Shown here piece after piece: positions 25,149 through 38,610 of a DNA stretch of 64,000 nt (positions are counted from its first letter, which is position 1; each line of letters starts with the position of its first letter). The notes below the pieces were generated by a model. That model had not been told where the DNA came from and did no database searches. It saw only the letters and a program-made list of their open reading frames with translations. Source of the DNA: Penium margaritaceum (lineage: Eukaryota > Streptophyta > Zygnematophyceae > Desmidiales > Peniaceae); the NCBI GenBank assembly GCA_023375785.1, contig SZWC01001202.1, positions 208,820 to 272,819 on the forward strand. Direction: 5' to 3'. A program made the position numbers and the translations under genes.

Positions 25149-28100
25149 TATTGACTAGCAAGTACAAAGAATTCAAACAAGTAGTGGAACGGCGTGGCTA
25201 GGATGCACAATGACCAACCAAATTAGGCATGTGCCACTTACCATGACCAAATAATTTTACTATGTGTGCTCAACGTTCACAACCCATAATAGGGGTCACG
25301 AATTGTTAGAGGGGGAAACAATGGTTTGGGAATACAAGATACCAACTAGCAAGTACAATGCCCTTCAATCAGTAGTAGCACGGCGTGGCTAACATGCTCA
25401 ATGACCGACCAAAACAGGCATATGTACTGCCTTTGACCAAAGAAATCCGCTGTGTGATCAACGTTGACAACTCATAATACGAGTCACAAATGGTCACAGG
25501 GGAAAACAATGGGTTGGGAACACCAAGTATCAAATAGGAAGCACAAGGAGCTTCAATACGTTGTGGCACGGTATGGATACCATACATGATGACAAACCAA
25601 AGTAGGCATATGTTACTGACCATGACCAAATAACGGCACTAAGTGCGGTTAACTTTGACAACTCATAGCACGAGTCACAAATGGTCAGGGTGGAATATAA
25701 TGGTTTGTGAGTACTAGTTATCAACTAGCAAGTACAAATACCTTCAATATGTAGTGGCACAGTGTGGCTACAATGCACAGTGACCAACCAAAGTATGCAT
25801 ATGTCACTGACCATGAACGAAGAATTCCATTTCATGTGGTCAACACTTACAACTCACAACACGGGTCACAGATAGTCAGAGGGGGCTAACAATGGTTTGG
25901 GAACACTAGCTCTCAACAAGAAAGCACAAAGACCTTCGATACGTAATGACACGGCGTGGTAACCATGTATTGTAACAAACCAAAGTAGGCATGTGTCACA
26001 AACCATGACCAAACGGATTTCACAGTGTGTGGTCAACGTTGAAAACTCATAACACGAGTCACAACTGGTCAGTGGGGGAAACCATGGGTTGGGTACACTT
26101 ATTATCAACAAGCAAGTAGAAAGATGTTCAGCAAGTAGTGGCACGGTGTGGCTAGCGTGCATAGTGACCAACCAAAGGATGCATATGTCACTGACTATGA
26201 CCGACGAAGTCCACTATGTGTGGTCAACATTGACAACTCACAACACGAGTCACAAGTGGTCAGAGAGAGAGACAATGGTTTGGGAACCCTATGTATCCAC
26301 TAGAAAGGACAAGAAACTTCAATACGTAGTGGCACGGTGTGGCTAATACGCACACCAAAAAACCAAACTAGGCATATGTCACTGACCATGACGAGAGAAT
26401 TTCAATATGGGTGGTCAACGTTGACCAACAATAACACGAGTCAAAAATGGTTAGGGGAGGAAACAATTCTATGGGAATATCAGTTCTCAACTAGCAAGAA
26501 CACCGACCTTCAGTCAGTAGTAGCACGGTGTGGCTACCATGCACAATGAACGACCAAAGTAGGCATATGTACTGCCTTTGACCAAAGACATTTGCTGTGT
26601 GTGGTCAGCATTGACAACTCATAATATGAGTCACAAATGGTCAGAGGGGGAGACAATGGTTTGGGAACCCTATGTATCGACTAGAAAGGACAAAGAACTT
26701 CAATAAGTAGTGGCACGGTGTGGCTAATATGCACACCAAACAACCAAACTAGACATATGTCACTGACCATGACGAAGGAATTTCAATATGGGTGGTCAAC
26801 GTTGACCAACCATGACACGAGAATAAAACGGTCAGGAGAGGAAACAATGCTACGGGAATATCAGTTATCAACGAGAAAGTACAACGACCTTCAGTCAATA
26901 GTAGCACGGCGTGGCAACCATGCACAATGACCGACCAAAGTGGGCATATGTACTGCCTTTGAGCAAAGAAACCCGCTGTGTGTGGTCAACATTGACAACT
27001 TATAATACAAGTCACAAATGGTCAGAGGGAAAAACAATGGGTTGGGAACACCAAGTATCAAATAGCAAGCACAAGGAGCTTCAATATTTTGTGGCACGTT
27101 GTGGATACCATGCACGATGACCAACCAAAGTAGGCATATGTCACTGACCATGACCAAATAATGGCACTAAGTGTGGTAAACCTTGACAACTCATTACACG
27201 AGTCACAAGTGGTCAGGGTGGAACATAATGGATTGTGAATACTACTTATCCACTAGCAAGTACAAATAACTGCAATATGTAGTAGCACAGTGTGGCTACA
27301 ATGCACAGTGACTAACCAAAGCATGCATATGTGACTGAATATGAACAAAGAGTTTCAGTGCATGTGGTCAACATTTCCAACTCACAACACGGGTCACAGA
27401 TAGTCAGAGGGGGCTAACAATGGTTTGGGAACACTGGCTGTCAACACAAAAGCACAAAGGCATTCGATACGCAATGACACGGCGTGGTAACCATGTACAA
27501 TAACAAACCAAAGCAGGCATGTGTCACAAAGCATGACCAAACAGATTTCACAGTGTGTGGTCAACGTTGAAAACACATAACACGAGTCACAACGGGTCAC
27601 TGGGGGAAACCATGGGATGGGAACATTCGTTATCAAGTAGCAAGTAGAAAGATTTTCAACAAGTAGTGGCACGGTGTGGCTAGCGTGCAAAGTGACCAAC
27701 CAAAGGATGCATATGTCACTGACAATGACCGAAGAAGTCCATTGTGTGTGGTCAACGTTGACAACTCATAACATGAGTCACAAACGGTCAGGGGGAGAAA
27801 CAATGGTTTGAGAACCCTATGTATCGACTGGAAAGGGCAAAGAACTTCAAGACGTAGTGGCACGGTGTGGCGAATATGCACACCAATCAACCAAACTAGG
27901 CATATGTCACTGACCATGACCAGGGAATTTCAATATGGGTGGTCAACGTTGACCAACCATAACACGAGAAAAAAACGGTCAATGGGAAACAATGCTATGG
28001 GAATATCAGTTCTCAACGCGAAAGTACAACCACCTTCAGTTAGTAGTAGCATGGCAACCATGCACAATGACCGACCAAAGTAGGCATATGTACTCAATTT

Positions 28101-30049
28101 GAGCAAAGAAACCCGCTGTGTGTGGTCAACATTGACAATTCATAATATGAGTCACAAATGGTCAGAGGGGAAAACTGTGGTTTGGGAACACCAAGTATCA
28201 AATAGCAAGCACAAGGAGCTTCAATACGTTATGGCATGGTGTGGATACCATGTACGATGACCAACAAAAGTAGGCATATGTCACTGACCATGATAAAATA
28301 ATGGCACTAAGTGTGGTAAACCTTGACAACTCATAACACGAGTCACAAATGGTCAGGGTTGAAGACAAACGTTTGTGAATACTAGTTATCAACTATCAAG
28401 TACAAATACCTTCAATATGTAGTGGCACAGTGTGGCTACGATGCACTTTGACCAACCAAAGTATGCATATGTGACTGACCATGAACACGGAATTTCACAT
28501 CACGTGGTCAACATTTACAACTCACAACACGGGTCACAGATAGTCAGAGGGGGCTAACAATGGTTTTGGAACACTGGCGTTGAACAAGAAAGCACAAAGA
28601 CCTTGGATACATAATGAAACGGCATGGTAACCATGTACACTAACAAACCAAAGTAGGCATGTGTCACAAACCATGACCAAACGGATTTCAGAGTGTGTGG
28701 TCAACGTTGAAAACCCATAACACGAGTCACAACTGGTCAGTGGGGGAAACCATGGGTTGGGATCACTAGTTATCAACTAGCAAGTAGAAATATTTTCAAC
28801 AAGTAGTGGCACGGTGTGGCTAGCGTGCACAGTGACCAACCAAAGGATGCATATGTCACTGACTATGACCGAAGAAGTCCATTATGTGTGGTCAACATTG
28901 ACAACTCATAACACGAGTCACAACTGGTCAGTGGGGGAAACCATGGGTTAGGAACACTAGTTATCAACTAGCAAGTGGAAACATTCTTGACAAGTAGTGG
29001 CACAGTGTGGCTAGTCTGCACAGTGACCAACCAAAGGATGCATATGTCACTGACTATGACCGAAGAAGTCCATTATGTGTGGTCAACATTGACAACTCAT
29101 AACACGAGTCACAAATGGTCAGAGGGAGAGACAATGGTTTGGGAACCTTATGTATTGACTAGAAAGGACAAGGAACTTCAATACCTAGTGGCACGGTGTT
29201 GCTAATATGCACACCAAACAACCAAACTAGGCATATGTCACTGACCATGACGAGAGAATTTCAATATGGGTGGTCAACGTTGTCCAACCATAACACGAGT
29301 CACAAAGGGTCAGAGGGGGAAACAATGGTCTGTGAATATCAGTTCTCAACTGGCAAGTACAGCGACCTTCAATCAGTATAAGTACGGTGTGGCTACCATG
29401 CACAATGACCGACCAAACTAGGCATATGTACTATCTTTGACCAAAGAAATCCGCTGTGTGTGGTCAGCATTGACAACTCACAACAGGAGTCACAAATCGT
29501 CAGAGGGGGAGACAATGGCTTGGAAACACAAGGTATCAGCTAGCAAACACAAGGGCCTTCAATAAGTTGTGGCACGGTGTGGAGATTATGCAGGATGACC
29601 AACTCAAGGAGGCATATGTCGCTGACCATGACCAAATAATGTCCTCATGTGTGGTAAATTTTGACAACTCATAACACGAGTCATAAATGGTCAGGGTGGA
29701 AGATAATGGTTTGTGAATACTAGTTATCGACTAGCAAGTACAAATACCTTCAATATGTAGTGGCACAGCGTCGCAGAGTGACCAACCAAAGTATGCATAT
29801 GTCACCGACCATGACCAACGAAATTCACTTCTTCTTGTCACCGTTGACAACTCACAACACAAGTCAGTGATAGTCAGAGGGGGTAACAATGGTTTGGGAA
29901 CACTAGCTATCAACGAGAAAGCACAAAGACCTTCGATAAGTAGTGATACGGCGTGGTAACCATGTACAGTGACAAACCAAAGTAGGCATGTGCCACAAAC
30001 CATGACCAAACGGATTTCACAGTGTGTGGACAACGTTGAAAACTCATGC
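25149..30049 (+). repeat. Satellite array, forward, to the orientation switch
   Basis: About twenty-five monomers in recognisable A-F order after the block-associated monomer near 25225. A neighbouring near-duplicate of a class A/B stretch lies around 28720-29060. No gene is seen. Confidence 0.93.
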
Positions 30050-30060
30050 TTTGTTCATGA
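30040..30060. other. Satellite orientation switch
   Basis: Left of about 30049 the sequence is a forward class-A monomer (GTTGAAAACTCATGC). From 30050 it is the reverse complement of a class-F monomer (TTTGTTCATGATCAATGACA). From here to 40994 all satellite is inverted. The two sides are different monomer classes, so this is not a simple hairpin but an inversion or inverted-join breakpoint. Confidence 0.9.
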
Positions 30061-33000
30061 TCAATGACATATGCATACTTTGGTTGGTCACTGTGCATTG
30101 TAGCCACACTGTGCCACTACATATTGAAGGTATTTGTACTTGCTAGTCAATAACTAGTATTCACAAATCATTATCTTCCACTCTGACCATTTGTGACTCT
30201 TGTTATGAGTTGTCAAGTTTTACCACACTTAGTGCCATTATTTGGTCATGGTCAGTGACATATGCCTACTTTGGTTGGTCATTGTGCATGGTATCCACAC
30301 TGTGCCACAACGTATTGAAGCTCCTTGTGCTTGCTATTTGATACTCGGTGTTCCCAAACCATTGTTTCCCCATGTGACCATTTGTGACACGTATTATGAG
30401 CTGTCAACGTTGACCACACAGCGGATTTCTTTGGTCAAAGGCAGTACATATGCATACTTTGGTCGGTCATTGTGCATGGTAACCACAACGTGCTACTACT
30501 GACTGAAGGTTGTTGTACTTGCTAGTTGAGAACTGATATTCCCATAGCATTGTTTCCTCCCCTGACCATTTTTGACTCGTAATATGGTTGGTCAACGTTG
30601 ACCACCCATATTGAAATTCTCTGGTCATGGTCCGTGACATATGCCTAGTTTGGTTGTTTGGTGTGCATATTGGCCACACCCTGCCACTACGTATTGAAGT
30701 TCCTTGTCCTTTATAGAAGAAACATAGGGTTCCAAACCATTGTCTCTCCCTCTGACCATTTGTGAATCGTGTTATGAGTTGTCAATGTTGACCACCAAAA
30801 TGGACTTCTTCGGTCATAGTCAACGACATATGCATCCTTTGGCTGGTCACTGTGCACGCTAGCCACACCGTGCCACTACTTGTTGAAAATATTTCTATTT
30901 GCTACTTCACAACTAGTGTTCCCAACCCATGGTTTCCCCCACTGACCAGTTGTGACTCGGGTTATGAGTTTTCAACGTTGACCACACACTCTCAAATCCG
31001 TTTGGTCATGGTTTGTGACACATGCCTACTTTGGTTTGTTACTGTACATGGTTACCACGCCATGTCATTACGTATCAAAGGTCTTTGTGCTTTCTTGTTG
31101 ACAGCCAGTGTTCCCAAACCATTGTTAGCCCCCTCTAACTATCTGTGACCCATGTTGTCAGTTGTAAATGTTGACCACATGAAGTGAAATTCTTTGTTCA
31201 TGGTCAGTCACATATGCATACATTGGTTGGTCACAGTGCATCGTAGCCACATTGTGCCACTACATATTGAAGGTATTTGTACTTGCTAGTGGAGAACTAG
31301 TATTCACAAACCATTGCATTCGACCATTTGTGACTGGTGTTATGAGTTGTCAAGGTTTACCACACTTAGTGCCATTATTTGGTCATGGTCAGTGACATAT
31401 GCCTACTTTGGTTGGTCATCGTGCATGGTATCCACACCGTGCCACAACGTATTGAAGCTCCTTGTGCTTGCTATTTGATACTTGGTGTTCCCAAACCATT
31501 GTTTTCCCCTCCGACCATTTGTGACTCGTGTTATGAGTTGTCAAGGTTTACCACACTTAGTGCCATTATTTGGTCATGGTCAGTGACATATGCCTACTTT
31601 GGTTGGTCATCGTGCATGGTATCCACACCGTGCCACAACGTATTGAAGCTCCTTGTGCTTGCTATTTGATACTTGGTGTTCCCAAACCATTGTTTTCCCC
31701 TCCGACCATTTGTGACTCATATTATGGGTTGTAAGTGTTCACCACACATAGCGGGTTTCTTTGCTCAAAGGTAGTACATATGCCTACTTTGGTCAGTCAT
31801 TGTGCATGGTTGCCACGCCGTGCTACTACCTTTGAAGGTCGTACTTTCTTGTTGAGAACTGATATTCCTATATTATTGTTTACTCCCCTGACCATTTTTG
31901 TCACTTGTTATGGTTGGTCAACGTTGACCACCCATATTGAATTTCCTTCGTCATGGTCAGTGACACATGCCTAGTTTTGTTGTTTGCTGTGCATAGTAGC
32001 CACACCGTGCCGCTACGTATTGAAGTTCTTTGTCCTTTCTAGTTGATACACAAGGTTCTCAAACCATTGTCTCTCCCTCTTACCATTTGTGACCCGTGTT
32101 ATGAGCTGTCAATGTTGACCACACATAGTGGACTTCTTCGTTCATTGTCAATGACATGTGCATCCTTTGGTTGGTCACTGTGCACACTAGCCACACCGTG
32201 CCACTACTTGTTGAAGATCTTTCTACTTGCTAGTTGATAACTAGTGTTCCCAACCCATGGTCTCCCCCACAAACCATTTGTGACTTGTGGTATGAGTTTT
32301 CAACGATGACCATGCACTGTGAAATCTGTTTGGTCATGGTTTGTGACACATGCCTACTTTGGTTTGTCACTGTACATGGTTACCATGTTGTGTCATTACG
32401 TATAGAAGGTCTTTGTGCTTTCTTTTTGACAGCTAGTGTTCCCAAACCATTGTTAGCCCCCTCTGACTATCTGTGACCCGTGTTGTGGGTTGTAAATGTT
32501 GACCACATGAAGTGAAATTCTTTGTTCATTGTCAGTGACATATGCATACTTTGGTTGGTCACTGTGCATTGTAGCCACACTGTGCCACTACATATTGAAG
32601 GTATTTGTACTTGCTAGTTGAGAACTAGTATTCACAAACCATTCTCTCCCACCCTGACCATTTGTGACTCGTGGTATGAGTTGTCAAGGTTTACCACACT
32701 TAGTGCCATTATTTGATCATGGTCAGTGACATATGCCTACTTTGGTTGGTCATCGTGCATGGTTATCACACTATGCCACAATGTATTGAAGCTCCTTGTG
32801 CTTGCTATTTGATACTTGGTGTTCCCAAACCATTGTTTTCCCCTCTGACCATTTCTGACTTGTATTATGAGTTGTCAACGTTGACCACACATAGCGGATT
32901 TCTTTGGTCAAAGGCAGTACATATGCCTTCTTTGGTTGGTCAATGTGCATGGTAGCCACACGGTGCTTCTACTGACTGAAGGTCATTGTACTTGCTAGGT

Positions 33001-33166
33001 GAGAACTGATATTCCCATAGCATTGTTTCCTCCCCTGACTGTTTGTGACGCGTGTTATGGTTGGTCAACGTTGACCACCCATATTGAAATTATCTGGTCA
33101 GGGTCAGTGACATATGCCTAGTTTGGTTGTTTGGTCTGCATAGTAGCCACACCGTGCCACTACATA
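30050..33166 (-). repeat. Satellite array, inverted
   Basis: Monomers read in reverse complement in the expected reverse class order (F, E, D, C, B, A). One extra class-E monomer results from a near-exact duplication of about 190 bp around 31370-31730. The array is cut in a class-B monomer by the chromovirus at 33167. Positions 33162-33166 (ACATA) form the left target duplication. No gene is seen. Confidence 0.93.
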
Positions 33167-33960
33167 TGTAATGAGATGCCCCTAGTTTTCTGGCATACTC
33201 TGGGCCTCGACCGAGTTTCTGGGGGCATATGGGCCATTTTCCGTTTTTCAGAAATGTGGCTCGCGGTCGAGCTCACCTCCGCTTGACCACGAGTGCGCGG
33301 ATGCGGGGATGCACGGATGCGAGGAGGAGCAGCGAGCAAGCAAGCGCCGATGTGAGGGTCACGTCGGTGCTAGGGGGCTGTTTTGCATGCAACACCCACG
33401 CGGCGTTCCATAACCGTCATGCGAGGGTGGCTCTCGCCCCCTCGGCGAATAGCATAACGGATACGCTATCCGCCGAGGGGAATGCGCCGCCGGGAGCTCC
33501 CGGCAACAGCCGCGGTCAACGGCGACAGCAGAACGGTGGCAAGGACTGTGTGATGGTCGCAGCACTCCCGGTGGCGTGCGCAACACGGTGACCACACCCA
33601 CCGCGGGAGGCATACGGGAGGAACGAGGCGGCTCTCCGAAAGACAAGATCAATCGTCGATCTCGACGATCGACGGCCAGAGACTTCTTGCACTAGGCATT
33701 AGGTTCAAGTAGAGCACCAGGTTCAGGTGCAAGCAGAGCACCATATTCAGGTGCAAGTAGCTTGTAATAGCAAGCTAGGAAAGCAGTAGGCTGAGGCCTG
33801 GGCTAGCTAGCCGGACAGTATAAATACCCTGTACATTGTTCATTGTAATTTACCCGTGTTTTCCAAGTCTGGCCTCCTAAAATCTCCAAGTCTATCTTTC
33901 CGCTGCGACTGTGCTCTCCACACACCAAGGCTAAATCCCTAGAGAGCACCCACTCTCACA
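33167..33960 (+). repeat. Chromovirus copy 1, 5' LTR
   Basis: Contains a GC-rich first half, a 24-bp direct repeat around 33712-33765 (units with CAAGTAGAGCACC or CAAGCAGAGCACC followed by a TTCAGGTG-like end), and a TATA box TATAAATA at 33819-33826 followed by CCCTGTACATTG. The same features appear in every LTR of this family in the window. Confidence 0.93.
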
Positions 33961-33962
33961 TC

Positions 33963-33980
33963 TGGTATGAGAGTCAGAGC
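33963..33980 (+). other. Chromovirus copy 1, primer binding site
   Basis: Begins TGGTAT two bases after the LTR and ends TCAGAGC, resembling TGGTATCAGAGC, the complement of the initiator-Met tRNA 3' end. The related minus-strand copy keeps the standard site at 63627-63638. An untranslated leader of about 340 bp (33981-34318) follows and holds nothing else recognisable. Confidence 0.75.
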
Positions 33981-34318
33981 CATGTGTTGGGCGGAAGCGC
34001 TGCCGGAGCTCGCGAAACTTTATGGAGCGAAGGCATGGACTACGCCGGACAACGTTGAGGCTGATTGAGAGGGAGATTGCTGGACAAGACTTCGAAGCCA
34101 ACGCACGAGCCAACCTTTGAAAAATGTTCTACATTTCAAGAGCGTCCACACGGCCTACCGTGCGCGCACGAGAGACGACGGGTGACTCCCACGCACTTCG
34201 AAGACCTCAGATTTTTGTCCGAGACTACTGAATTGCTGCCAGAAAATTGTTCGATTGCTGCCAAAACGCTGCAAATTTTATTTGAAGGATCTCCAGTGAC
34301 TAAAATCTATCTAAAGCC

Positions 34319-35215
34319 ATGGAGCAGGCCCTGCAGCAGATCGTAGAGCAGCTAGGAGCCCTCAAGCTGGAGAACGAGCGGCTCAATCGGCAAATGGCTG
34401 ACCTGCAAGACAGGACTGGCACTGGACAGGTTTGGGCGGCCCAGTCAAGGAGTCCACCGAGACCAAAGCCAAAGGCTCCGGAAGCGTTCAATCCCTTTGT
34501 CAAGGGAGCAAGCGTTCGGACCTTGTTGTTTGCAATGAACATTTACTTTGGGGCTCTGGGTCACCCTCTAGAGGACGATGCTGTGCGTGTGTCATTCACG
34601 GTGACACTGTTACGCAAAGCAGCATTGGAGTGGTGGAGGCAGCTGAATATGCTGGCCACTCGAGGTGGAGGTGGGAACGCAGCTCTGCAACATGCCGTGT
34701 TGTGGCAGCCAGGCGCGGGACAAGCTGAAGCTCCCGTGCTGATGACATGGGAGCACTTCAAGCAAGCCATCACAGATCGATTTGATCTCGTGAACGCCTC
34801 CATGGTCGTTCGCAACAAGCTGAAGCGACTGAAGCAGACTGGCTTGGTGCAAGACTATACACGTTGTTTCTTGGCGTTGTGCTCGGAGATGGACGACATG
34901 AGCGAGCCGGATATGGCACACAAATACAATGACAGCTGGAAAGCAGAAATTCAGCACACGCTGGCACTTAGTGGAATCACGGAGTTCCAGGCGATGGTAG
35001 CCATTGCTTAGCGCGTTGACGCGCTACGCTACCATTGAGGGGGTTTTTGTGAGAAGCAAGAGAATTCTCAGCGTCGAGCACTGCACCCACAAACTGACCC
35101 CATGGAGATCGACGCAGTGCAAGCGAGCCACCAGCAGAGCAAGCCGTGTGGTGGGAACTGCTGGATCTGCGGGAAGCCTGGGCACCACAAGAAGGACTGC
35201 AAGAAGAAGTAGCAG
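34319..35215 (+). pseudogene. Chromovirus copy 1, gag region
   Basis: Starts MEQALQQIVEQLGALKLEN, a short coiled coil, then a Pro-rich linker and the gag core with AALEWWRQL near 34622. A CCHC knuckle, CWICGKPGHHKKDC, lies at 35159-35200. Gag would form the particle and bind RNA. A very similar gag is encoded by the minus-strand copy at 62518-63282. Part of a broken copy. A short telomere-like run of CCCTAAA units follows at 35218-35236. Confidence 0.85.
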
Positions 35216-35439
35216 GGAAACCCTAAACCCTAAACCAGCAGTGAGTGGCGGGCGGCTATCTGCTAGGAAATCTCTGTCCGCATCAGCGAACACCAACCCT
35301 GAAAGTCCTTCGACAACTAGGGAGCTGCCAAGTGTATTGCTGCAGAGGGAAGGAAGCAAGAGCGTTTCGGGGATCCTCCTGAAAGCCGAAATTTTATCGG
35401 CTGGTTTTGCGGACGGTGAGGGGCGCCAGACTCGCCGGT

Positions 35440-37320
35440 AGATTAAAGCATTACTGGATGGCAGCGCGTCGCACTCATTGTTTAGCGACGAGCTTGCAAA
35501 GAGGTTGGGGCTTGCACGACTACCCAGGAAGCCAACTATGGCCAAGTTGGTACAGGGGGAGCTGGAGTGCGGACTGCCTCTGAAGCCTCTGAGGATCCGT
35601 CTGAGCAAGCTATCGTGCGATGTGAACTTTTGCACGTGCCCGATGAATACCTACCACGCCATTTTGGGGTGTGACTGGCTGCACCGGTGGAATCCTGCGG
35701 TGGATTGGGTGCGCAGCCAGGTGAAAGTGAAGAAATATGGAGAGCAAATTATTTTCCCGTTAAGGGCAGAGGAGAAGGACTCCAAGGCAGGCAAGGTGCT
35801 GCAATTGAGTTACATGCAGTTGAAGCGCTATTAGCGCAAGGGGGATCAAGTATACCTTGTGTGGATGCGGCAAAAGGTAGCAGTTGAAGAGGTGGAAGTG
35901 TTGGCAGTGGAGACAAAGCAACCGGAGGGGGAGCAGCAGAAAGCACAGCTATCGGAAGGCGTCAAGGGAGTGTTGGATAGCTTTAGTGACGTGTTTCCTG
36001 CTGAGCTACCAAAAGGTTTACCACCAAAGCGGGACATCGACCACAAAATTGATCTGGTTCCGGGAGCAACTCCAACGGTACGAGCTGCTTATCGCATGAG
36101 TGATTACGAGCTGGGTGAGCGGAAGAGGCTGTTGGAGGAGCTGACAGAGCAAGGGTTCATCAGACCGTTGGTGTCACCTTACGCTGCACCGGTCCTCTTT
36201 GTGAAGGAAAAGATAGGGGAGATGCGGATGTGTGTGGACTATTGCACGCTCAACAACGTAACAATCAAGAACCGGTACCCGCTGCCAAGGGTCGAGGAGC
36301 TGTTTGACCAGCTGAGGGGAGCGCAGTTCTTCAACAAGATTGACTTGCGCTCGGGGTACCATCAGATCCAGATTGTGGAGCAAGATGTGGAGAAGACGGC
36401 GTTTCGCACGCAGTACAGTCATTTCAAGTACCTCGTGATGCCGTTTGGGTTGACCAACACTCCTCCAACGTTCATGAGCCTCATGAACAGGATCTTCTGC
36501 CCTCACCTGGACCTGTTTGTGGTGGTGTTCCTTGACGACATCCTCATCTACTCTCAAACTCTAGAAGAGCATCAGCAACATCTTCGGCAGGTGTTGGAAA
36601 TTCTTCGGAGAGAGAAGTTGTTTGTAAAGCTCTCCAAGTGTGAGTTCGAGGAAAGGGATGTGGAGTTCCTTGGGCACATCGTGAGCGGCAAATTTCTCCG
36701 CATGGACCCAAAAAAAGTGGAAGCAGTGAAGCAGTGGCCGACACCAAAGTGTGTGCGTGACATTCAGGTATTCCTGGGGTTTGTCAACTATTACCGGAAA
36801 TTCATCCGGGGGTACGCAGAAGAGGGTGCGCCGCTGACTCAGCTCTTGAGGAAGGATCACCAGTGGGAATGGGGCGATCAGGTGCAGAAGAGCTTCGAGG
36901 AGCTCAAGACTGCCATGTGTGACGCTCCGGTTCTGGTGCATCCGGATTCATCCAAGGAGTACGTTATGGCAACGGACGCAAGCGACTATGCCATTGGGGC
37001 GGTGCTGATGTAGGATCACGGAAAGGGGCCGCAGCCAATTGCGTACGCGTCTTGCAAATTGCAAGGTGCGGAGCTGAACTATGCAATCCATGAAAAGGAG
37101 ATGCTAGTGGTGATCCATGCGTTCAAGCACTGGAGGTGCTACCTTGAGTCGCGACGGTGCGTGGTCTTCACGGATCACTACACCCTGGAGTACCTGAAGA
37201 CGCAGCCGAACCTCAGTCACCGAAAAACTTGCTAGATGGAGTTTCTTGAGGGGAGTTTTGACTACGAGATCCAGTACAAGCCTGGGAAGGTGAACTCGAC
37301 AGATCCTCTGTCAAGGAGGC
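35440..37320 (+). pseudogene. Chromovirus copy 1, protease, reverse transcriptase and RNase H
   Basis: The retropepsin region is near 35450-35830 (ALLDGSASHSLFSDELAKRL, the D-S/T-G type site). Reverse transcriptase follows: LEELTEQGFIRPLVSPYAAP near 36136, RYPLPRVEELFDQL near 36274, KIDLRSGYHQIQI near 36340, VMPFGLTN near 36436 and the catalytic FLDDILIYS near 36528. RNase H begins around MATDASDYAIGAVLM near 36966 and runs to about 37320 (an ELNYAIHEKEML-type segment). Part of a broken copy. Confidence 0.85.
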
Positions 37321-37346
37321 CGGACTTGAGCCTCAATGCCATCTGA

Positions 37347-38600
37347 GTGCTCATGGGATTTCTAGTCATGCATAGCCTGTTCAAGCATGACTATGGCGTG
37401 GACAGCGAGTTCATACGTGGTGCGCTGAAAGACGCCACGTGGGATGGAGTGTATTGGCTAAGGGGTCAGGAGCGGAGGATTGTCATGTCGGACTATGCGC
37501 CATTGAAGCAGTTGTTGCTGGAGGAGGCACATGACACCTACTACTCGGGTCACTTTGGCCTCGATAAGATGCTCAAAGCCTTGGCACGCCAATACCGGTG
37601 GTCGTCAATGACGACTGATTGCAAAAGATTTGTGAGCAGCTGCGATGTATGCCAACGCATCAAGGCACGGAGGACCAAGCCACCAGGGGAGCTGCAACCA
37701 TTGCCTATACCAGAGAGGCCGTGGAGAGATATCTCGCTTGCCTTCATCGGCTAGTTAACTATGACACAGCAAGGCAACAACACGGTGTTGGTGGTGGTGG
37801 ACCGGTTCTCCGAGATGGCACACTTCATCGCATGTACTGAGAGCATCACAGCTGTCGAGACAGCTCAACTCCTCCTAAGTCATGTCATCAAGCTGCATGG
37901 AGTGCGGCAGACGGTGGTCTCAGATCATGATCCACGCTTCACTTCGCAATTCTGGAGATATCTCATGGAAAAGCCGGGTACGAGGGTGCAGCTGACCACG
38001 GCATATCTTCCACAGACAATGGACAGACAGAGCGCATAAACCAGACATTGGAGCAATTGCTGCAGAGCATGGTCCCACCGGACGGAGAGGGGTGGGAGGA
38101 GAAGCTCAGAGTGGCGAGGTTTGCCTACAACTCAGCGGTGTCAACATCCACAGGAAAGTCACCGTTTGAGGTGGACTATGGCCACCAGCCACTGAGCCCA
38201 GCCGCCCTTGCTACGGCAATATCTCTTGCGGCTGTGCAGCAGATTGCTTCAGGGTTTGCCACCACTTGGGACGTGGTGCGACAACGGCTGTTGAAGGCAC
38301 AAAAGCAGCAGAAGCAGCAAGCTGATAAGCATCCCTCTGCGGAAGAGTTCCAAGTGGGAGATCAGGTGATGCTGAACTCTAAAAACATGCAGCTGATGGG
38401 AGTTGGGAGTCCCAAACTCAAACCGCGATGGGTGGGTCTGTTCCGCATTCGAGAGAAGCGGTCGGCCGTTTCATACAAGTTGGAGCTCCCAGCTTACTAC
38501 ACCACTCATTCGATGTTCCACATCTCCATGCTTCGTGCCTATCGCGACCTCAACACCTTCTTCCAGGGTCGCAGGACAGCTCCACCTCCTACTGTCTGGG
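37347..38600 (+). pseudogene. Chromovirus copy 1, integrase
   Basis: The zinc-binding HHCC end is at about 37530-37660 (HFGLDKMLKALARQYRW, then CDVCQRIKARR). The DDE core is recognisable at VVVDRFSEMAHF near 37787 and VVSDHDPRFTSQFW near 37912. The C-terminal part has SPKLKPRWVGLF near 38407 and SYKLELP near 38473. Integrase would insert the cDNA; in chromoviruses the chromodomain that follows guides it to chromatin. Confidence 0.85.
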
Positions 38601-38610
38601 TCGAAGGAAG

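Noticed and set aside
30050-33166. A CRISPR-like array
   Set aside because: Repeats are contiguous monomers of about 190 bp without spacers, in a eukaryotic setting.
1-33166. A CENP-B box in the satellite
   Set aside because: The mammalian motif was looked for and not seen; only the unrelated GTCAACGTTGAC palindrome recurs.
33167-33700. A GC-rich host gene on either strand of the chromovirus LTR
   Set aside because: The same frames appear in every LTR of the family and stop at LTR borders; they are LTR sequence, not a gene.
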